The notes under the pieces: generated by a model
What the model was told of the DNA's origin: nothing
The model's input: only the letters and a program-made list of their open reading frames with translations
Databases searched by the model: none
Program-made: the position numbers and the translations under genes
Shown: positions 18,172-26,559 of the stretch, one piece after another
How positions within the stretch are numbered: the stretch's first letter is position 1
Layout: each line of letters opens with the position of its first letter
NCBI RefSeq assembly: GCF_034652275.1
Contig: NZ_JAXIWG010000004.1
Location: forward strand, 248,001-312,000
DNA from: Yoonia sp034652275
GTDB taxonomy: Bacteria > Pseudomonadota > Alphaproteobacteria > Rhodobacterales > Rhodobacteraceae
Reading direction: 5' to 3'
DNA: 64,000 nt

Positions 18172-18558
18172 ATGCAGAAACTCATTCTTGGCGCGGTGCT
18201 GGTGCTTGCGGCCTGTGTTGACGAACAGCCGATCGACGGGCGCACGGCCTATCTGGACAATTGCGCCGCCTGTCATGGCGCGGACGGGACCGGCAACGGG
18301 CCGATGGCGCGCGATCTCGGCGTGATACCGCCGGATCTGACCCAGATTTCCGCGCGCAACGGCGGCACCTTCCCCCGCGACGCCGTGATGAGCACGATCG
18401 ACGGCTATGAAGCAGGCCAGCACCTGTCGGGGGCGATGCCCGAATTCGGCGCGGGCGACATGGGCGATACCGTGATCGTCGAAAACGACGGGCTGGGCAC
18501 GCCGGTGCCGTGGAAACTGCTTGTGCTGACCGATTACCTCGAGACGCTGCAAAGATGA
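18172..18558 (+). CDS. Lipoprotein c-type cytochrome
   Basis: A 128-residue lipoprotein. The N-terminus MQKLILGAVLVLAAC is a lipoprotein signal ending in a LAAC lipobox. A single heme-binding CAACH motif at about residues 33-37 is followed by GADGTGNGPMARDLG, and a distal Met that could be the sixth ligand is in GAMPEFGAGDM. GGAGG at 18161-18165 lies six bases before the ATG at 18172; the ATG at 18169 is too close. It should be a small membrane-anchored periplasmic electron carrier. Partner unknown; it is not next to an oxidase or dehydrogenase. Confidence 0.85.
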   Translation: MQKLILGAVLVLAACVDEQPIDGRTAYLDNCAACHGADGTGNGPMARDLGVIPPDLTQISARNGGTFPRDAVMSTIDGYEAGQHLSGAMPEFGAGDMGDTVIVENDGLGTPVPWKLLVLTDYLETLQR

Positions 18559-18651
18559 CAGCGATCTGACATTGCCGTGACCGGCTGCACCGATTGGTGC
18601 GCTGGTGACGTGTCTGCCTTAGGTTTCGTGCAACAACCCGAGGATCAGATC

Positions 18652-19293
18652 ATGCGTATTATGCTTCCCTTCGCCTTTCTTCTGGCCACCGCCGCGCCCG
18701 CGCTGGCAGGCCCTGTCAGTTTCGCCAGCGGCTGGCAGGAACAGCGGCTGTCGCTGTTCAGTTCCAACCGCTACGGGTTCGGCGAGAGCCTCACGCTCGA
18801 ATCGAACGGGTCGGTGTCCATCGCATGGACCCGCGTGCCACGCGCCGATTGGAACACGCGGGGCGCATCGTGGTCCTGGACGGTCGAGCAATCGGTGCCG
18901 GCGACCGACCTGTCGCGCAAAGGCGGGGATGACCGCAACATCTCGCTCTATTTCGTGTTCGTGCCGGAAGAGCTCGCCCCCGGTCTGGAAGGCGCGAATA
19001 TCCGCAGTCTGCTGGGCAACAGCGACGTGCGGATCATGCAATACGCCTGGGGCGGCAATCATGCGGCGGGGCAGGTGATCCCCTCGCCCTACGGCCCGCC
19101 GGGGCAGGGGGTGACCATCGCCTTGCGACAGGCGGGCACGGGGTCTTTCAATGAAAACGTGGACCTTGCGGCGGATTATGCGCGCGCCTTTGGCGGTGCG
19201 CCGGGGGCGCTGGTGGGCTTGGCCGTGTCGGGCGACAGCGACGACACCGACAGCGTGATCCGTGCGGCGCTGGGCAATCTGGTGCTGCGGTAA
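18652..19293 (+). CDS. Exported DUF3047 family protein
   Basis: A 213-residue protein with a signal peptide (MRIMLPFAFLLATAAPALA). The mature chain has the DUF3047 pattern: an early VSIAWTRVPRADW, WSWTVEQSVPATDLSRKGGDDRNISLYFVF, then a conserved Trp-Gly segment (YAWGGNHAAGQVIPSP) and a C-terminal AVSGDSDDTDSVIRA resembling a beta-sandwich carbohydrate-binding-like edge. GAGGA precedes the start at 18652. Function unknown; likely periplasmic. Confidence 0.78.
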   Translation: MRIMLPFAFLLATAAPALAGPVSFASGWQEQRLSLFSSNRYGFGESLTLESNGSVSIAWTRVPRADWNTRGASWSWTVEQSVPATDLSRKGGDDRNISLYFVFVPEELAPGLEGANIRSLLGNSDVRIMQYAWGGNHAAGQVIPSPYGPPGQGVTIALRQAGTGSFNENVDLAADYARAFGGAPGALVGLAVSGDSDDTDSVIRAALGNLVLR

Positions 19294-19299
19294 GGGGGC

Positions 19300-20016
19300 C
19301 TAGGGGATCTGGGCCAGCAGCGCTGTGGCCATGGGCGTGTCCGGCACGGTGCCCGCAATCTCGAGAATCAGCTTGCGGCGGATGGCATCGGTGAACGCGG
19401 GGCCGTCCATCGCGGGCATGACAAAGGCGTTCGGGCCGCCGATGATGTTCTGCTCATAGAGATTGACCAACCCGCTGTTGCTGCGAAAATCATTGTTGCG
19501 CAGGATCGGCAGGGCGTTGATCGTGATGCCCGCTGCGACGACCCTGTCGCGGGATTGGGTGATGGGCGGCCCAAGGGTATTGGCCATCGTGTCACCCGAA
19601 AAATCGATCACGCGGCGCAGGCCGCGGATGTCGTTCCCCTCGATCTGGTCCATCCCGTAAAGCAGCGCCGCGCCGATGGCATTGCTGCCGCTCGCTTGCC
19701 GTGGCGGGCCGATCAGGGCGTTGGCAAAGGCGGTGGCGCTGTCCATATCCGCGATGATGGTCCAGTCCACGACCGTCGCCTGATTGCTGGCCCATTCGAC
19801 GTAAGTGACCGCGATGGACCCGTAAAGCGTGTTCTGGATCGCCGCGACGACCGCCGGATCGGTGATTGCGGTGGCATAGGATTGCCGCTGGAACAGCAGT
19901 TCATCCGCGTCGATGGACCCCGAGGCATCGGCGAGCAGGACCAGTTCAAGGTCCGTCTCGATCTGCTGGGCCAAGGCGGGCGAGGCGAGGAAGAGGGCAA
20001 GGATCAGGTGGCGCAT
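19300..20016 (-). CDS. Exported DUF1194 protein, von Willebrand A-like
   Basis: A 238-residue protein with a signal peptide (MRHLILALFLASPALAQQ). ELVLLADASGSID is a metal-ion-dependent adhesion-site motif (DxSxS) of a VWA domain, and VIDFSGDTMAN supplies a further site element. These features fit DUF1194. Likely a periplasmic or extracellular protein-binding domain, role unknown. It converges on the DUF3047 gene, whose stop is 6 bases away. Confidence 0.82.
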   Translation of the reverse strand: MRHLILALFLASPALAQQIETDLELVLLADASGSIDADELLFQRQSYATAITDPAVVAAIQNTLYGSIAVTYVEWASNQATVVDWTIIADMDSATAFANALIGPPRQASGSNAIGAALLYGMDQIEGNDIRGLRRVIDFSGDTMANTLGPPITQSRDRVVAAGITINALPILRNNDFRSNSGLVNLYEQNIIGGPNAFVMPAMDGPAFTDAIRRKLILEIAGTVPDTPMATALLAQIP

Positions 20017-20047
20017 GGCGGGAAGATAGGGCGGGATTGACGCAAGG

Positions 20048-20107
20048 GTAGGGTGCGCATTTTGCGCACTGATGTCGTCGGGGTGGTGAGCAGGATGCGC
20101 ACCCTAC
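20048..20107. repeat. REP-like inverted repeat
   Basis: The arms GTAGGGTGCGCAT (20048-20060) and ATGCGCACCCTAC (20095-20107) are perfect 13-bp complements around a 34-nt loop that contains further GC-rich sequence. The element lies between the DUF1194 gene and the AT-rich gene at 20114 and has the size and base pattern of a repetitive extragenic palindrome. It is not followed by a T tract. Confidence 0.7.
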
Positions 20108-20113
20108 GGCTGG

Positions 20114-20881
20114 CTACTTTAGCCAGCGATCAAGCTGTGGATGTTGTCCAACCTTGTACAGCCGAACAAGAAATCCCCATCGAATTGCCTCACTGTGCTT
20201 ACGCATAGGAAACGGAATATTGAACAACAAAATGTATAAAGCGGTTGCCAGAACTATAAAATTGCCAACTGTCGCTATAATCCTGTAAACAGTTGCAACG
20301 TCATTCGAGAAAATAATACTTGTCTGAAGCTCAAACAAGTAGAAGGCGAACGCGCCTATCGGAATAACGGTACAAACCATTATAACCGTTAGACAAAGAG
20401 ATAATACTGCTGAAATTGGTATAACTTCTTTGAAGGAGCCATAAGGCATCACAGGCACTGCTAAATGCATTTCGTCCTGCTCGTTGAAAAAACCATAAGC
20501 ACCCGTTGAAAAACCACGAAGAGACAATCGCAGCCCCTCACGCGCTCGAATTATGATAATCATTGCGATGGATTGGACTTGCATTATGGTGATGTAAAGG
20601 GAAACACTCGCGACAATAGTTAGAAAAGCTGTCGGAACTGTTGCGGTCACCCCTTGAAAATTGATGCTAATCAAGTTTTGATTGCTGAGCGAAGATAACA
20701 AAAGATAATAAATAAAGAGAAAGCTGCAGCTTTTTATAAGCTTAGAAATCAGTGTATCCTGAATGCGCCCAAGGTTCGTGTATATCGTATCCCAGTTCGC
20801 ACCCGCCGCTTTGATGTGCCTAAGCGTCGTACGGAACTCGTGCTGCTTTATGCTACGCAAAGAAATCCATTTCGACTTCAT
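20114..20881 (-). CDS. AT-rich multi-pass membrane protein of unknown function
   Basis: A 255-residue protein with four to five hydrophobic segments (FLFIYYLLLSS; VPTAFLTIVASVSLYITIM; ISAVLSLCLTVIMVCTVIPIGAFAFYLF; FIVLATALYILLFNIPFP) and a basic N-terminus (MKSKWISLRSIKQHEFR). I recognise no family. Its base composition and its use of AT-rich codons contrast strongly with the flanking genes, which suggests horizontal acquisition. Its ATG follows immediately after the parE stop (TAG then ATG), so it would be translated from the parE message. The REP-like palindrome at 20048-20107 lies just past its stop. Confidence 0.7.
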   Translation of the reverse strand: MKSKWISLRSIKQHEFRTTLRHIKAAGANWDTIYTNLGRIQDTLISKLIKSCSFLFIYYLLLSSLSNQNLISINFQGVTATVPTAFLTIVASVSLYITIMQVQSIAMIIIIRAREGLRLSLRGFSTGAYGFFNEQDEMHLAVPVMPYGSFKEVIPISAVLSLCLTVIMVCTVIPIGAFAFYLFELQTSIIFSNDVATVYRIIATVGNFIVLATALYILLFNIPFPMRKHSEAIRWGFLVRLYKVGQHPQLDRWLK

Positions 20882-22840
20882 CTAAACATCCAACTCCTCC
20901 ACGAACCGTGCGTTTTCCTGGATATACTGGAACCGCAGTTCGGGTTTCTTCCCCATCAGCCGCTCGACCAGATCGGCGGTGTCGCCGGGCACTTCGTCAT
21001 GCACGGTCACGCGGATCAGCTTGCGGGTGGCGGGGTCCATCGTGGTTTCTTTCAGGTCCTTGGCGTCCATCTCGCCCAGACCCTTGAAGCGTTGCACGTC
21101 GATCTTGCCTTTGCCGCCCAGACCCTTCGCCAGCATCTTTTCCTTTTCGGCGTCATCCGCCACATAGATGCGCCGCGCGCCTTGGGTCAGGCGATAGAGC
21201 GGCGGGCAGGCCAGATAGAGATGCCCGTGGTCGATCAGCGGGCGCATCTGGGTGAAAAAGAACGTCATCAGCAGGCTGGCGATATGCGCGCCGTCCACGT
21301 CGGCGTCGGTCATGATGATGATCTTTTCATAGCGCAGGTCATCGACATTGAACTTGGTGCCCATGCCGACGCCCAAAGCCTCGCACAGATCGTTGATTTC
21401 CTGATTGGTGGTCAGCTTGTTCGATGCCGCCCCCAGCACGTTCAGGATCTTGCCTTTGAGCGGCAAGAGCGCCTGATTGACGCGGTTGCGCGCGCCCTTG
21501 CCGGACCCGCCCGCGGAATCCCCTTCGACGATGAAGAGTTCCGTGCCCTTGCGGTCCTTGGACGTGCAATCGGTCAGCTTGCCGGGCAGGCGCAGTTTCT
21601 TGGTCGCGGATTTGCGGGCGGTTTCCTTTTCCTGACGGCGGCGCAAGCGTTCCTCGGCGCGCAGGACCAGAAAATCAAGGATCGCGCCTGCGGATTTGGT
21701 ATCCGCCGCCAACCAGTTGTCGAAATGGTCGCGCACTGCACCTTCGGTCATGCGGGCCGCGATTTCGGACGACAGCCGGTCCTTGGTCTGGCCCACGAAG
21801 GCCGGTTCGCGGATGAAACAGGACACCAGCGCACAGCCGCCCGACATCAGGTCTTCACGCGTGATCTGCGCGGCCTTCTTGTTGTTCGCAAGCTCGCCAT
21901 AGCCTTTGATCCCCTTGAGGATCGCGTTCCAGAAGCCCGCGACATGGGTGCCGCCTTCAGGGGTGGGGACCGTGTTGCAATAGGACTGGATGAACCCGTC
22001 GCGCACCGGCGTCCAGTTGATCGCCCATTCCACCTTGCCGGGTTCGTTGAACTTGTCGGCAAAATCGACGCTGCCCGCAAAAGGCTTGTCGGCATAGGTC
22101 GCGGATTTGCCCAATGTTTCCTTGAGGTAATCGGCCAGACCACCGGGGAAATGGAACGTCGCCTCCAGCGGGGTTTCACCGTCGTTGATCTCTGTCTTCC
22201 AGCGGATTTCGACGCCCGAGAAAAGGTAGGCCTTGGACTGGATGGATTTGTAAAGCCGCGCCGGTTTGAACCGCTGCGACCCAAAGATCTGCTCGTCCGC
22301 GTGAAAGGTCACGGTCGTGCCGCGCCGGTTCTGGGTCGGTCCCAGTTTCTGGATCGGGCCAAGCGGCAGGCCGCGTGAAAACCGCTGTTCGAACAGTTCC
22401 TTGTTGCGCGCCACCTGCACGATCATGGAATCCGACAGCGCGTTGACGACCGATGCACCCACCCCGTGCAACCCGCCCGATGTCTGATAGGCCTTGCCCG
22501 AGAATTTGCCGCCCGCGTGCAGGGTGCACAGGATCACTTCGAGCGCGGATTTGTCGGGGAATTTGGGGTGCGGATCGACGGGGATGCCGCGCCCGTTGTC
22601 GCGGATGGTAACGGAATAATCCGCGTGCAGTTCAACCTCGATCCGGTTGGCATGGCCTGCCACAGCCTCGTCCATGGAGTTATCAAGCACCTCGGCCACC
22701 AGATGATGCAGCGCCCGTTCGTCGGTGCCGCCGATATACATGCCGGGGCGTTTGCGGACGGGTTCCAGCCCTTCCAGCACCTCGATGCTGGAGGCGTTGT
22801 AATCGTCGGGTCCTGTTGTGGACAAAAGGTCGTCGGCCAT
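20882..22840 (-). CDS. parE: DNA topoisomerase IV subunit B
   Basis: A 652-residue type IIA topoisomerase ATPase subunit that decatenates daughter chromosomes with ParC. The GHKL ATPase domain shows EVLDNSMDEA, DNGRGIPVDPHP and GGLHGVGASVVNALS; the TOPRIM domain shows FIVEGDSAGGSGKGARNR and TDADVDGAHI. The C-terminus QYIQENARFVEELDV is typical. ParE is favoured over GyrB by the alphaproteobacterial sequence style and the GRNRVNQALLPLKGKILNV region. Divergent from the DMSP lyase gene. Confidence 0.92.
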   Translation of the reverse strand: MADDLLSTTGPDDYNASSIEVLEGLEPVRKRPGMYIGGTDERALHHLVAEVLDNSMDEAVAGHANRIEVELHADYSVTIRDNGRGIPVDPHPKFPDKSALEVILCTLHAGGKFSGKAYQTSGGLHGVGASVVNALSDSMIVQVARNKELFEQRFSRGLPLGPIQKLGPTQNRRGTTVTFHADEQIFGSQRFKPARLYKSIQSKAYLFSGVEIRWKTEINDGETPLEATFHFPGGLADYLKETLGKSATYADKPFAGSVDFADKFNEPGKVEWAINWTPVRDGFIQSYCNTVPTPEGGTHVAGFWNAILKGIKGYGELANNKKAAQITREDLMSGGCALVSCFIREPAFVGQTKDRLSSEIAARMTEGAVRDHFDNWLAADTKSAGAILDFLVLRAEERLRRRQEKETARKSATKKLRLPGKLTDCTSKDRKGTELFIVEGDSAGGSGKGARNRVNQALLPLKGKILNVLGAASNKLTTNQEINDLCEALGVGMGTKFNVDDLRYEKIIIMTDADVDGAHIASLLMTFFFTQMRPLIDHGHLYLACPPLYRLTQGARRIYVADDAEKEKMLAKGLGGKGKIDVQRFKGLGEMDAKDLKETTMDPATRKLIRVTVHDEVPGDTADLVERLMGKKPELRFQYIQENARFVEELDV

Positions 22841-22966
22841 TGGCTGCTCTTTTCTTGGTGGTTTGCGCTGTTATGGCAGAGGGGGGCTGCGCATGAAAGA
22901 CCTCAGATATGCCGTTTGTCTTGCCCTGCGGGCTGTGGCAGGTTTCTTGCCAAACGGGGGATGCCG

Positions 22967-23629
22967 ATGACCGGAACGACAACGACGCTGAAAACGCTGC
23001 CCGACTGGCGCTATCTGCTGGCAGAGTTCTATGAGCTTTACCGTGCGATCCCCGCAGGGGGCAGCGACCGGATTCGCACCCACCAGCGCCAGACCCGCGA
23101 GGCGATCAACCGCGTGATGAAAGCCAATGCGCCGGTCCAGCTGCAACCTGCCGCGCAAAAACCTGTGACCGCCCATCTGCGCCGCGCGCTCGATCAGGGG
23201 CGGTCGGGACCGATGGCCTCGATCATCCGGTCGCTTGATACGGTCAGCGCCGAACTGTCGTGGCAATACGGATACGAAAAGGTGCCGCCCGCCTTGGCGG
23301 AATCCTATGCCTATGCCGAAATCGCAGGCCCCCACGGGCCGGTTGTTACGGCCGAAATCATCCTCGGCGTCGTGCTGTTCGCGCCTGCCTGCACCTATCC
23401 GGCGCATGCGCATCAGGGGATCACCGAAAGCTATGTCTGCCTGTCGGGGGCGGTGTCCGAGAATCATCAGGGCGTCTATGTGCCGGGCTCGATGATCTTC
23501 AACCCGCCCGACCATCTGCACCGGATCACCGTGGGCGACCGCGAACCGGCGCTGCTGGCCTATGCATGGCTGGGGAAGGCGGATGATCTGGCGGGGCAAA
23601 AGATGGTCTTTTCCCGCCCGCGCAAATAG
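22967..23629 (+). CDS. dddL: Dimethylsulfoniopropionate (DMSP) lyase, cupin type
   Basis: A 220-residue cupin of the DMSP lyase family, which cleaves DMSP to dimethyl sulfide and acrylate. The metal-binding cupin motif is visible: His147, His149, Glu154 and Tyr156 (HAHQGITESY), with the distal His at about 183-185 (PPDHLHRI). Length and the N-terminal LPDWRYLLAEFYELYRAIPAGGS fit DddL better than the shorter DddQ or DddW. The ATG at 22967 has GGGGG about six bases upstream; the ATG at 22961 is too close. Acrylate from DMSP could feed propionyl-CoA metabolism and so the pccA/mutase genes at the left of the window. DddL versus another Ddd cupin is not certain. Confidence 0.78.
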   Translation: MTGTTTTLKTLPDWRYLLAEFYELYRAIPAGGSDRIRTHQRQTREAINRVMKANAPVQLQPAAQKPVTAHLRRALDQGRSGPMASIIRSLDTVSAELSWQYGYEKVPPALAESYAYAEIAGPHGPVVTAEIILGVVLFAPACTYPAHAHQGITESYVCLSGAVSENHQGVYVPGSMIFNPPDHLHRITVGDREPALLAYAWLGKADDLAGQKMVFSRPRK

Positions 23630-23662
23630 GGTGCCGCAAACAGACATGTGAAAGGACCATCC

Positions 23663-24547
23663 ATGCGCATTTTCTTTACCGGCGGCAGCGGCAAGGCAGG
23701 CAAACACGCGATCAGGCATCTGCAGGCGCAGGGGCATACGGTTGTGAATATCGACCTTGTGCCGTCCGGTCTGGACGTGTCCGAATTGCTGGTGGACCTG
23801 ACCGATGCGGGGCAAGTGATCGGGGCTATGTCGCAATACACCGATTTCCACGAGCTTGACGAAGGTACCGGCGTGCCGCGTTTCGATGCCGTGGTGCATT
23901 TCGCCGCCGTGCCGCGTGTGATGATCGGCACCGATGCGGAATGTTTCCGGATTAATACCTTGTCCACCTATAACGTGATCGAGGCGGCGGTGAAGCTGGG
24001 CGTCCCCAAGGTGGTCTTTGCCAGTTCCGAGACCACCTACGGCGTCTGCTTCGCCCATGGCGAGGTCAAGCCGGATTATGTGCCCGTGGACGAGGAACAC
24101 CCCACCGTGCCGCATGACAGCTATGCCATGTCCAAGGTCTGCAACGAGGCGACAGCGCGCAGCTTTCAGGCGCGGTCTGGCGCAGATATCTATGGTCTGC
24201 GCATCAATAATGTCATTGAACCACATGAATATGCGAAAAACTTCCCCGCCTTTATCGCTGATGCCGCAACCCGCCGCCGCAACATTTTCGCCTATATCGA
24301 CGCGCGCGATCTGGGGCATATGGTCGATTGCTGTCTGAAAACCGACGGTCTGGGCTATCAGGTGTTCAACGTCTCCAACGACGATCTCAGCGTCGGGATC
24401 ACCGCGCAGGACGTGATCGACCGCTTTTACCAAGGGGTCGAGGTGCGCGGCACTTTGTCGGAAAACGAAACAATGTATAGCAATGCCAAGGCCAAGCGCA
24501 TGGTCGGTTTCACCCCGCAGCATTCCTGGCGCGCGGTGCTGGGCTGA
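23663..24547 (+). CDS. NAD(P)-dependent epimerase/dehydratase (extended SDR)
   Basis: A 294-residue extended short-chain dehydrogenase. The N-terminal nucleotide-binding loop is FFTGGSGKAGKHAIRHL, the DAVVHFAAVPR strand is family-typical, the catalytic Ser is in VFASSETTYG and the Tyr-Lys pair is in SYAMSK. It should act on a nucleotide sugar or sugar-derived substrate. AAAGGA lies six bases before the ATG at 23663. It lies 33 bases after dddL and overlaps the following oxygenase gene (TGATG), so the three may form one operon; the link of these two enzymes to DMSP is unknown. Confidence 0.85.
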   Translation: MRIFFTGGSGKAGKHAIRHLQAQGHTVVNIDLVPSGLDVSELLVDLTDAGQVIGAMSQYTDFHELDEGTGVPRFDAVVHFAAVPRVMIGTDAECFRINTLSTYNVIEAAVKLGVPKVVFASSETTYGVCFAHGEVKPDYVPVDEEHPTVPHDSYAMSKVCNEATARSFQARSGADIYGLRINNVIEPHEYAKNFPAFIADAATRRRNIFAYIDARDLGHMVDCCLKTDGLGYQVFNVSNDDLSVGITAQDVIDRFYQGVEVRGTLSENETMYSNAKAKRMVGFTPQHSWRAVLG

Positions 24548-25482
24548 TGGATTTCGCGCGCTTCGACCTGGCCGCATTCGAGGCGGCGACCGCAGAGGAC
24601 CGCGCGGCGCAGGCGGCAGAGCTTGACCGGATCTGCCGCGACACGGGCTTTCTGGTGCTTGACGGGCATGGCGTGAACCCTGCCGTGATCGCCGCAGTCT
24701 GGGCGGCAGCGCAGGCGTTTTTTGCGCAGGACCCTGCCGCCAAACAAGCGGTCAGCCCGCCCTATCAGGGCTATCCCTACGGCTATCTTGGCCCCGATAC
24801 CGAGGCGCTTGCCCGCTCCAAAGGCGAGGACACGCCGCCCGATCTGAAGGAAAGCTTCAACGGCGGTCCTCTGCGCGTGCCAGCGGATGCGTCACCCGAC
24901 GCGATGGCGTTTTGCTACCAGCCGACGCTCTGGCCCGACCTGCCGGGGTTTCGTGGAGCGTGGGAGGCCTATTACGCCGCGATGGAGGATCTGGCCGCGC
25001 GGATCATGCGTGCCTTCGCCGCCGCATTGCATCTGCCGGAGGATCATTTCGACCCGTTCATCGCCAATCCCATCTCTGCCCTGCGCGCGCTGCATTATCC
25101 CGCAACGCAAGGAGTGCCGCGCGACAAACAGCAGCGGGCGGGGGCGCATACGGACTATGGCTCGCTTACCATCCTGTTGCCGCAGCCTGGCAGTCAGGGG
25201 CTACAAGTGCGCATCGGCGAGACCTGGGTCGATGTGCCAGCACCCGAGGGGGCCTTTGTCATCAATATCGGCGATCTGATGGCGCGCTGGACGGCGGATG
25301 CCTGGGTCAGTACCCTGCACCGCGTTGTAGCGAAACCCGACCAGCCCGCGCGCCAGTCGCTTGCGTTTTTCCACCAGCCCGATTGGGATGCGCAGATTGT
25401 GCCATTGGATGGATCGGACGCCTATCCGCCCGTGAAATCAGGGCCTTATCTGATGGACAAGTTCCGGTCTACCGGCACCTGA
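24547..25482 (+). CDS. 2-oxoglutarate/Fe(II) oxygenase, isopenicillin N synthase-like
   Basis: A 311-residue non-heme iron oxygenase. The iron facial triad is readable as His201 and Asp203 (HTDYGSLTIL) and His258 (VSTLHRV), and the 2-oxoglutarate anchor is Arg269 in RQSLAFF. The N-terminal half carries the DIOX_N pattern (RICRDTGFLVLDGHGVNP). The start overlaps the stop of the epimerase gene. Substrate unknown; the family name does not imply beta-lactam synthesis. Confidence 0.85.
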   Translation: MDFARFDLAAFEAATAEDRAAQAAELDRICRDTGFLVLDGHGVNPAVIAAVWAAAQAFFAQDPAAKQAVSPPYQGYPYGYLGPDTEALARSKGEDTPPDLKESFNGGPLRVPADASPDAMAFCYQPTLWPDLPGFRGAWEAYYAAMEDLAARIMRAFAAALHLPEDHFDPFIANPISALRALHYPATQGVPRDKQQRAGAHTDYGSLTILLPQPGSQGLQVRIGETWVDVPAPEGAFVINIGDLMARWTADAWVSTLHRVVAKPDQPARQSLAFFHQPDWDAQIVPLDGSDAYPPVKSGPYLMDKFRSTGT

Positions 25483-25555
25483 CCTGCGACAAGGACGCCC
25501 CTTGCGGGCGGACGTCGAAAGCCTAGCTTGCGGGGTAAGTGTGCGAGGCAAAGCA

Positions 25556-25960
25556 ATGACCCATGACCCGCCGATAGCCGTGATGGACGCCGATTGCGCC
25601 GTGTGCAGTTGGGGCGCGCGGATGATCCACCGGATCGACCGCAGCGGCGATATCCGCATCGCGCCGATCCAGTCGGCGACGGGGGCGGCACTGATGCGCG
25701 CCAACGGGCTGGACCCGCGCGATCCCGACACATGGCTCTTTATCGAATCTGGCACGGTCTGGCGCGATTTCGACGCCTTGATCCGTGTGGGCCAGCGCAG
25801 CGGCGGCTGGGGCAGAGTGTTTGCGCTGTTGCGGGTCCTGCCGCGTCCTTTGCGCAACTGGCTTTACCAGCGCGTGGCGCGCAACCGCTATGCAGTGTTC
25901 GGACGCGGCGACATATGCGCCTTGCCCGATCCCGCATTTCGCGCGCGGCTGCTCTCATGA
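25556..25960 (+). CDS. DCC (DUF393) thiol-disulfide oxidoreductase-like protein
   Basis: A 134-residue protein of the DCC family. The signature is near the N-terminus: MDADCAVCSWGARMI, the DxxCxxC motif for which the family is named, followed by IDRSGDIRIAPIQSATG and a C-terminal RNRYAVFGRGDIC. A thioredoxin-like fold is expected. Start 25556 was chosen over an upstream in-frame codon because it begins just before the conserved core. The stop overlaps the DUF4166 gene start (ATGA). Confidence 0.82.
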   Translation: MTHDPPIAVMDADCAVCSWGARMIHRIDRSGDIRIAPIQSATGAALMRANGLDPRDPDTWLFIESGTVWRDFDALIRVGQRSGGWGRVFALLRVLPRPLRNWLYQRVARNRYAVFGRGDICALPDPAFRARLLS

Positions 25961-26481
25961 CAGATGCGCTGTTCCCGCGCTATCTGGGCGCGGATTTTGC
26001 GGCACTGCCGGGCGAGGTGCAGGCGCTGCACCGGATTGATGGCACGGTGACATGGCGCGGCACGGCCAGCGTGACACGCGGCACAAGCCTATGGCCACGG
26101 CTGATCGCGGCGCTGTTCCGCTTTCCCAAGGCGGTGGCGGAAACCCCTGTCACCGTCACCATGACCCCCCGACCAGATGGCGAGGTCTGGGTCAGGCAAT
26201 TTGGCACCAGCCGGTTCCGTTCGCATCTGCGGCTGAACGCGGGCCGGATCACCGAACGCTTCGGGCCGTTCACATTCGATCTGAACCTGCATGTGGCGGA
26301 GGACGCGCTGCATTTTCCGGTGACGGCGGGACGGATCGGCCCCGTCCCGCTGCCCCGCCGCGCGCTGCCGGTCAGCATTGCGCGCGAATATGCGGCGGAC
26401 GGGCGGTTCCGGTTCGATGTGGCGATCCATGCGCCGCTGACGGGGGCGCTGATCGTGCATTACAAAGGCTGGCTGGCGTGA
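25957..26481 (+). CDS. DUF4166 family protein
   Basis: A 174-residue protein with the DUF4166 features LFPRYLGADFAALPGEVQALH at the N-terminus, WRGTASVTRGTSLWPRLIAALFRFP, EVWVRQFGTSRFRS and a terminal ALIVHYKGWL. Function unknown. It is translationally coupled to the DCC protein through an ATGA overlap; the pairing of these families suggests a shared task, but none is established. Confidence 0.8.
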   Translation: MTDALFPRYLGADFAALPGEVQALHRIDGTVTWRGTASVTRGTSLWPRLIAALFRFPKAVAETPVTVTMTPRPDGEVWVRQFGTSRFRSHLRLNAGRITERFGPFTFDLNLHVAEDALHFPVTAGRIGPVPLPRRALPVSIAREYAADGRFRFDVAIHAPLTGALIVHYKGWLA

Positions 26482-26559
26482 TGGGCAGATCACGGCCACG
26501 TGTCGCCCGCTGCGTCACGCTGCGATTGCGGCAAGCAGCGCTTCGCGGTACCTAGAGGC

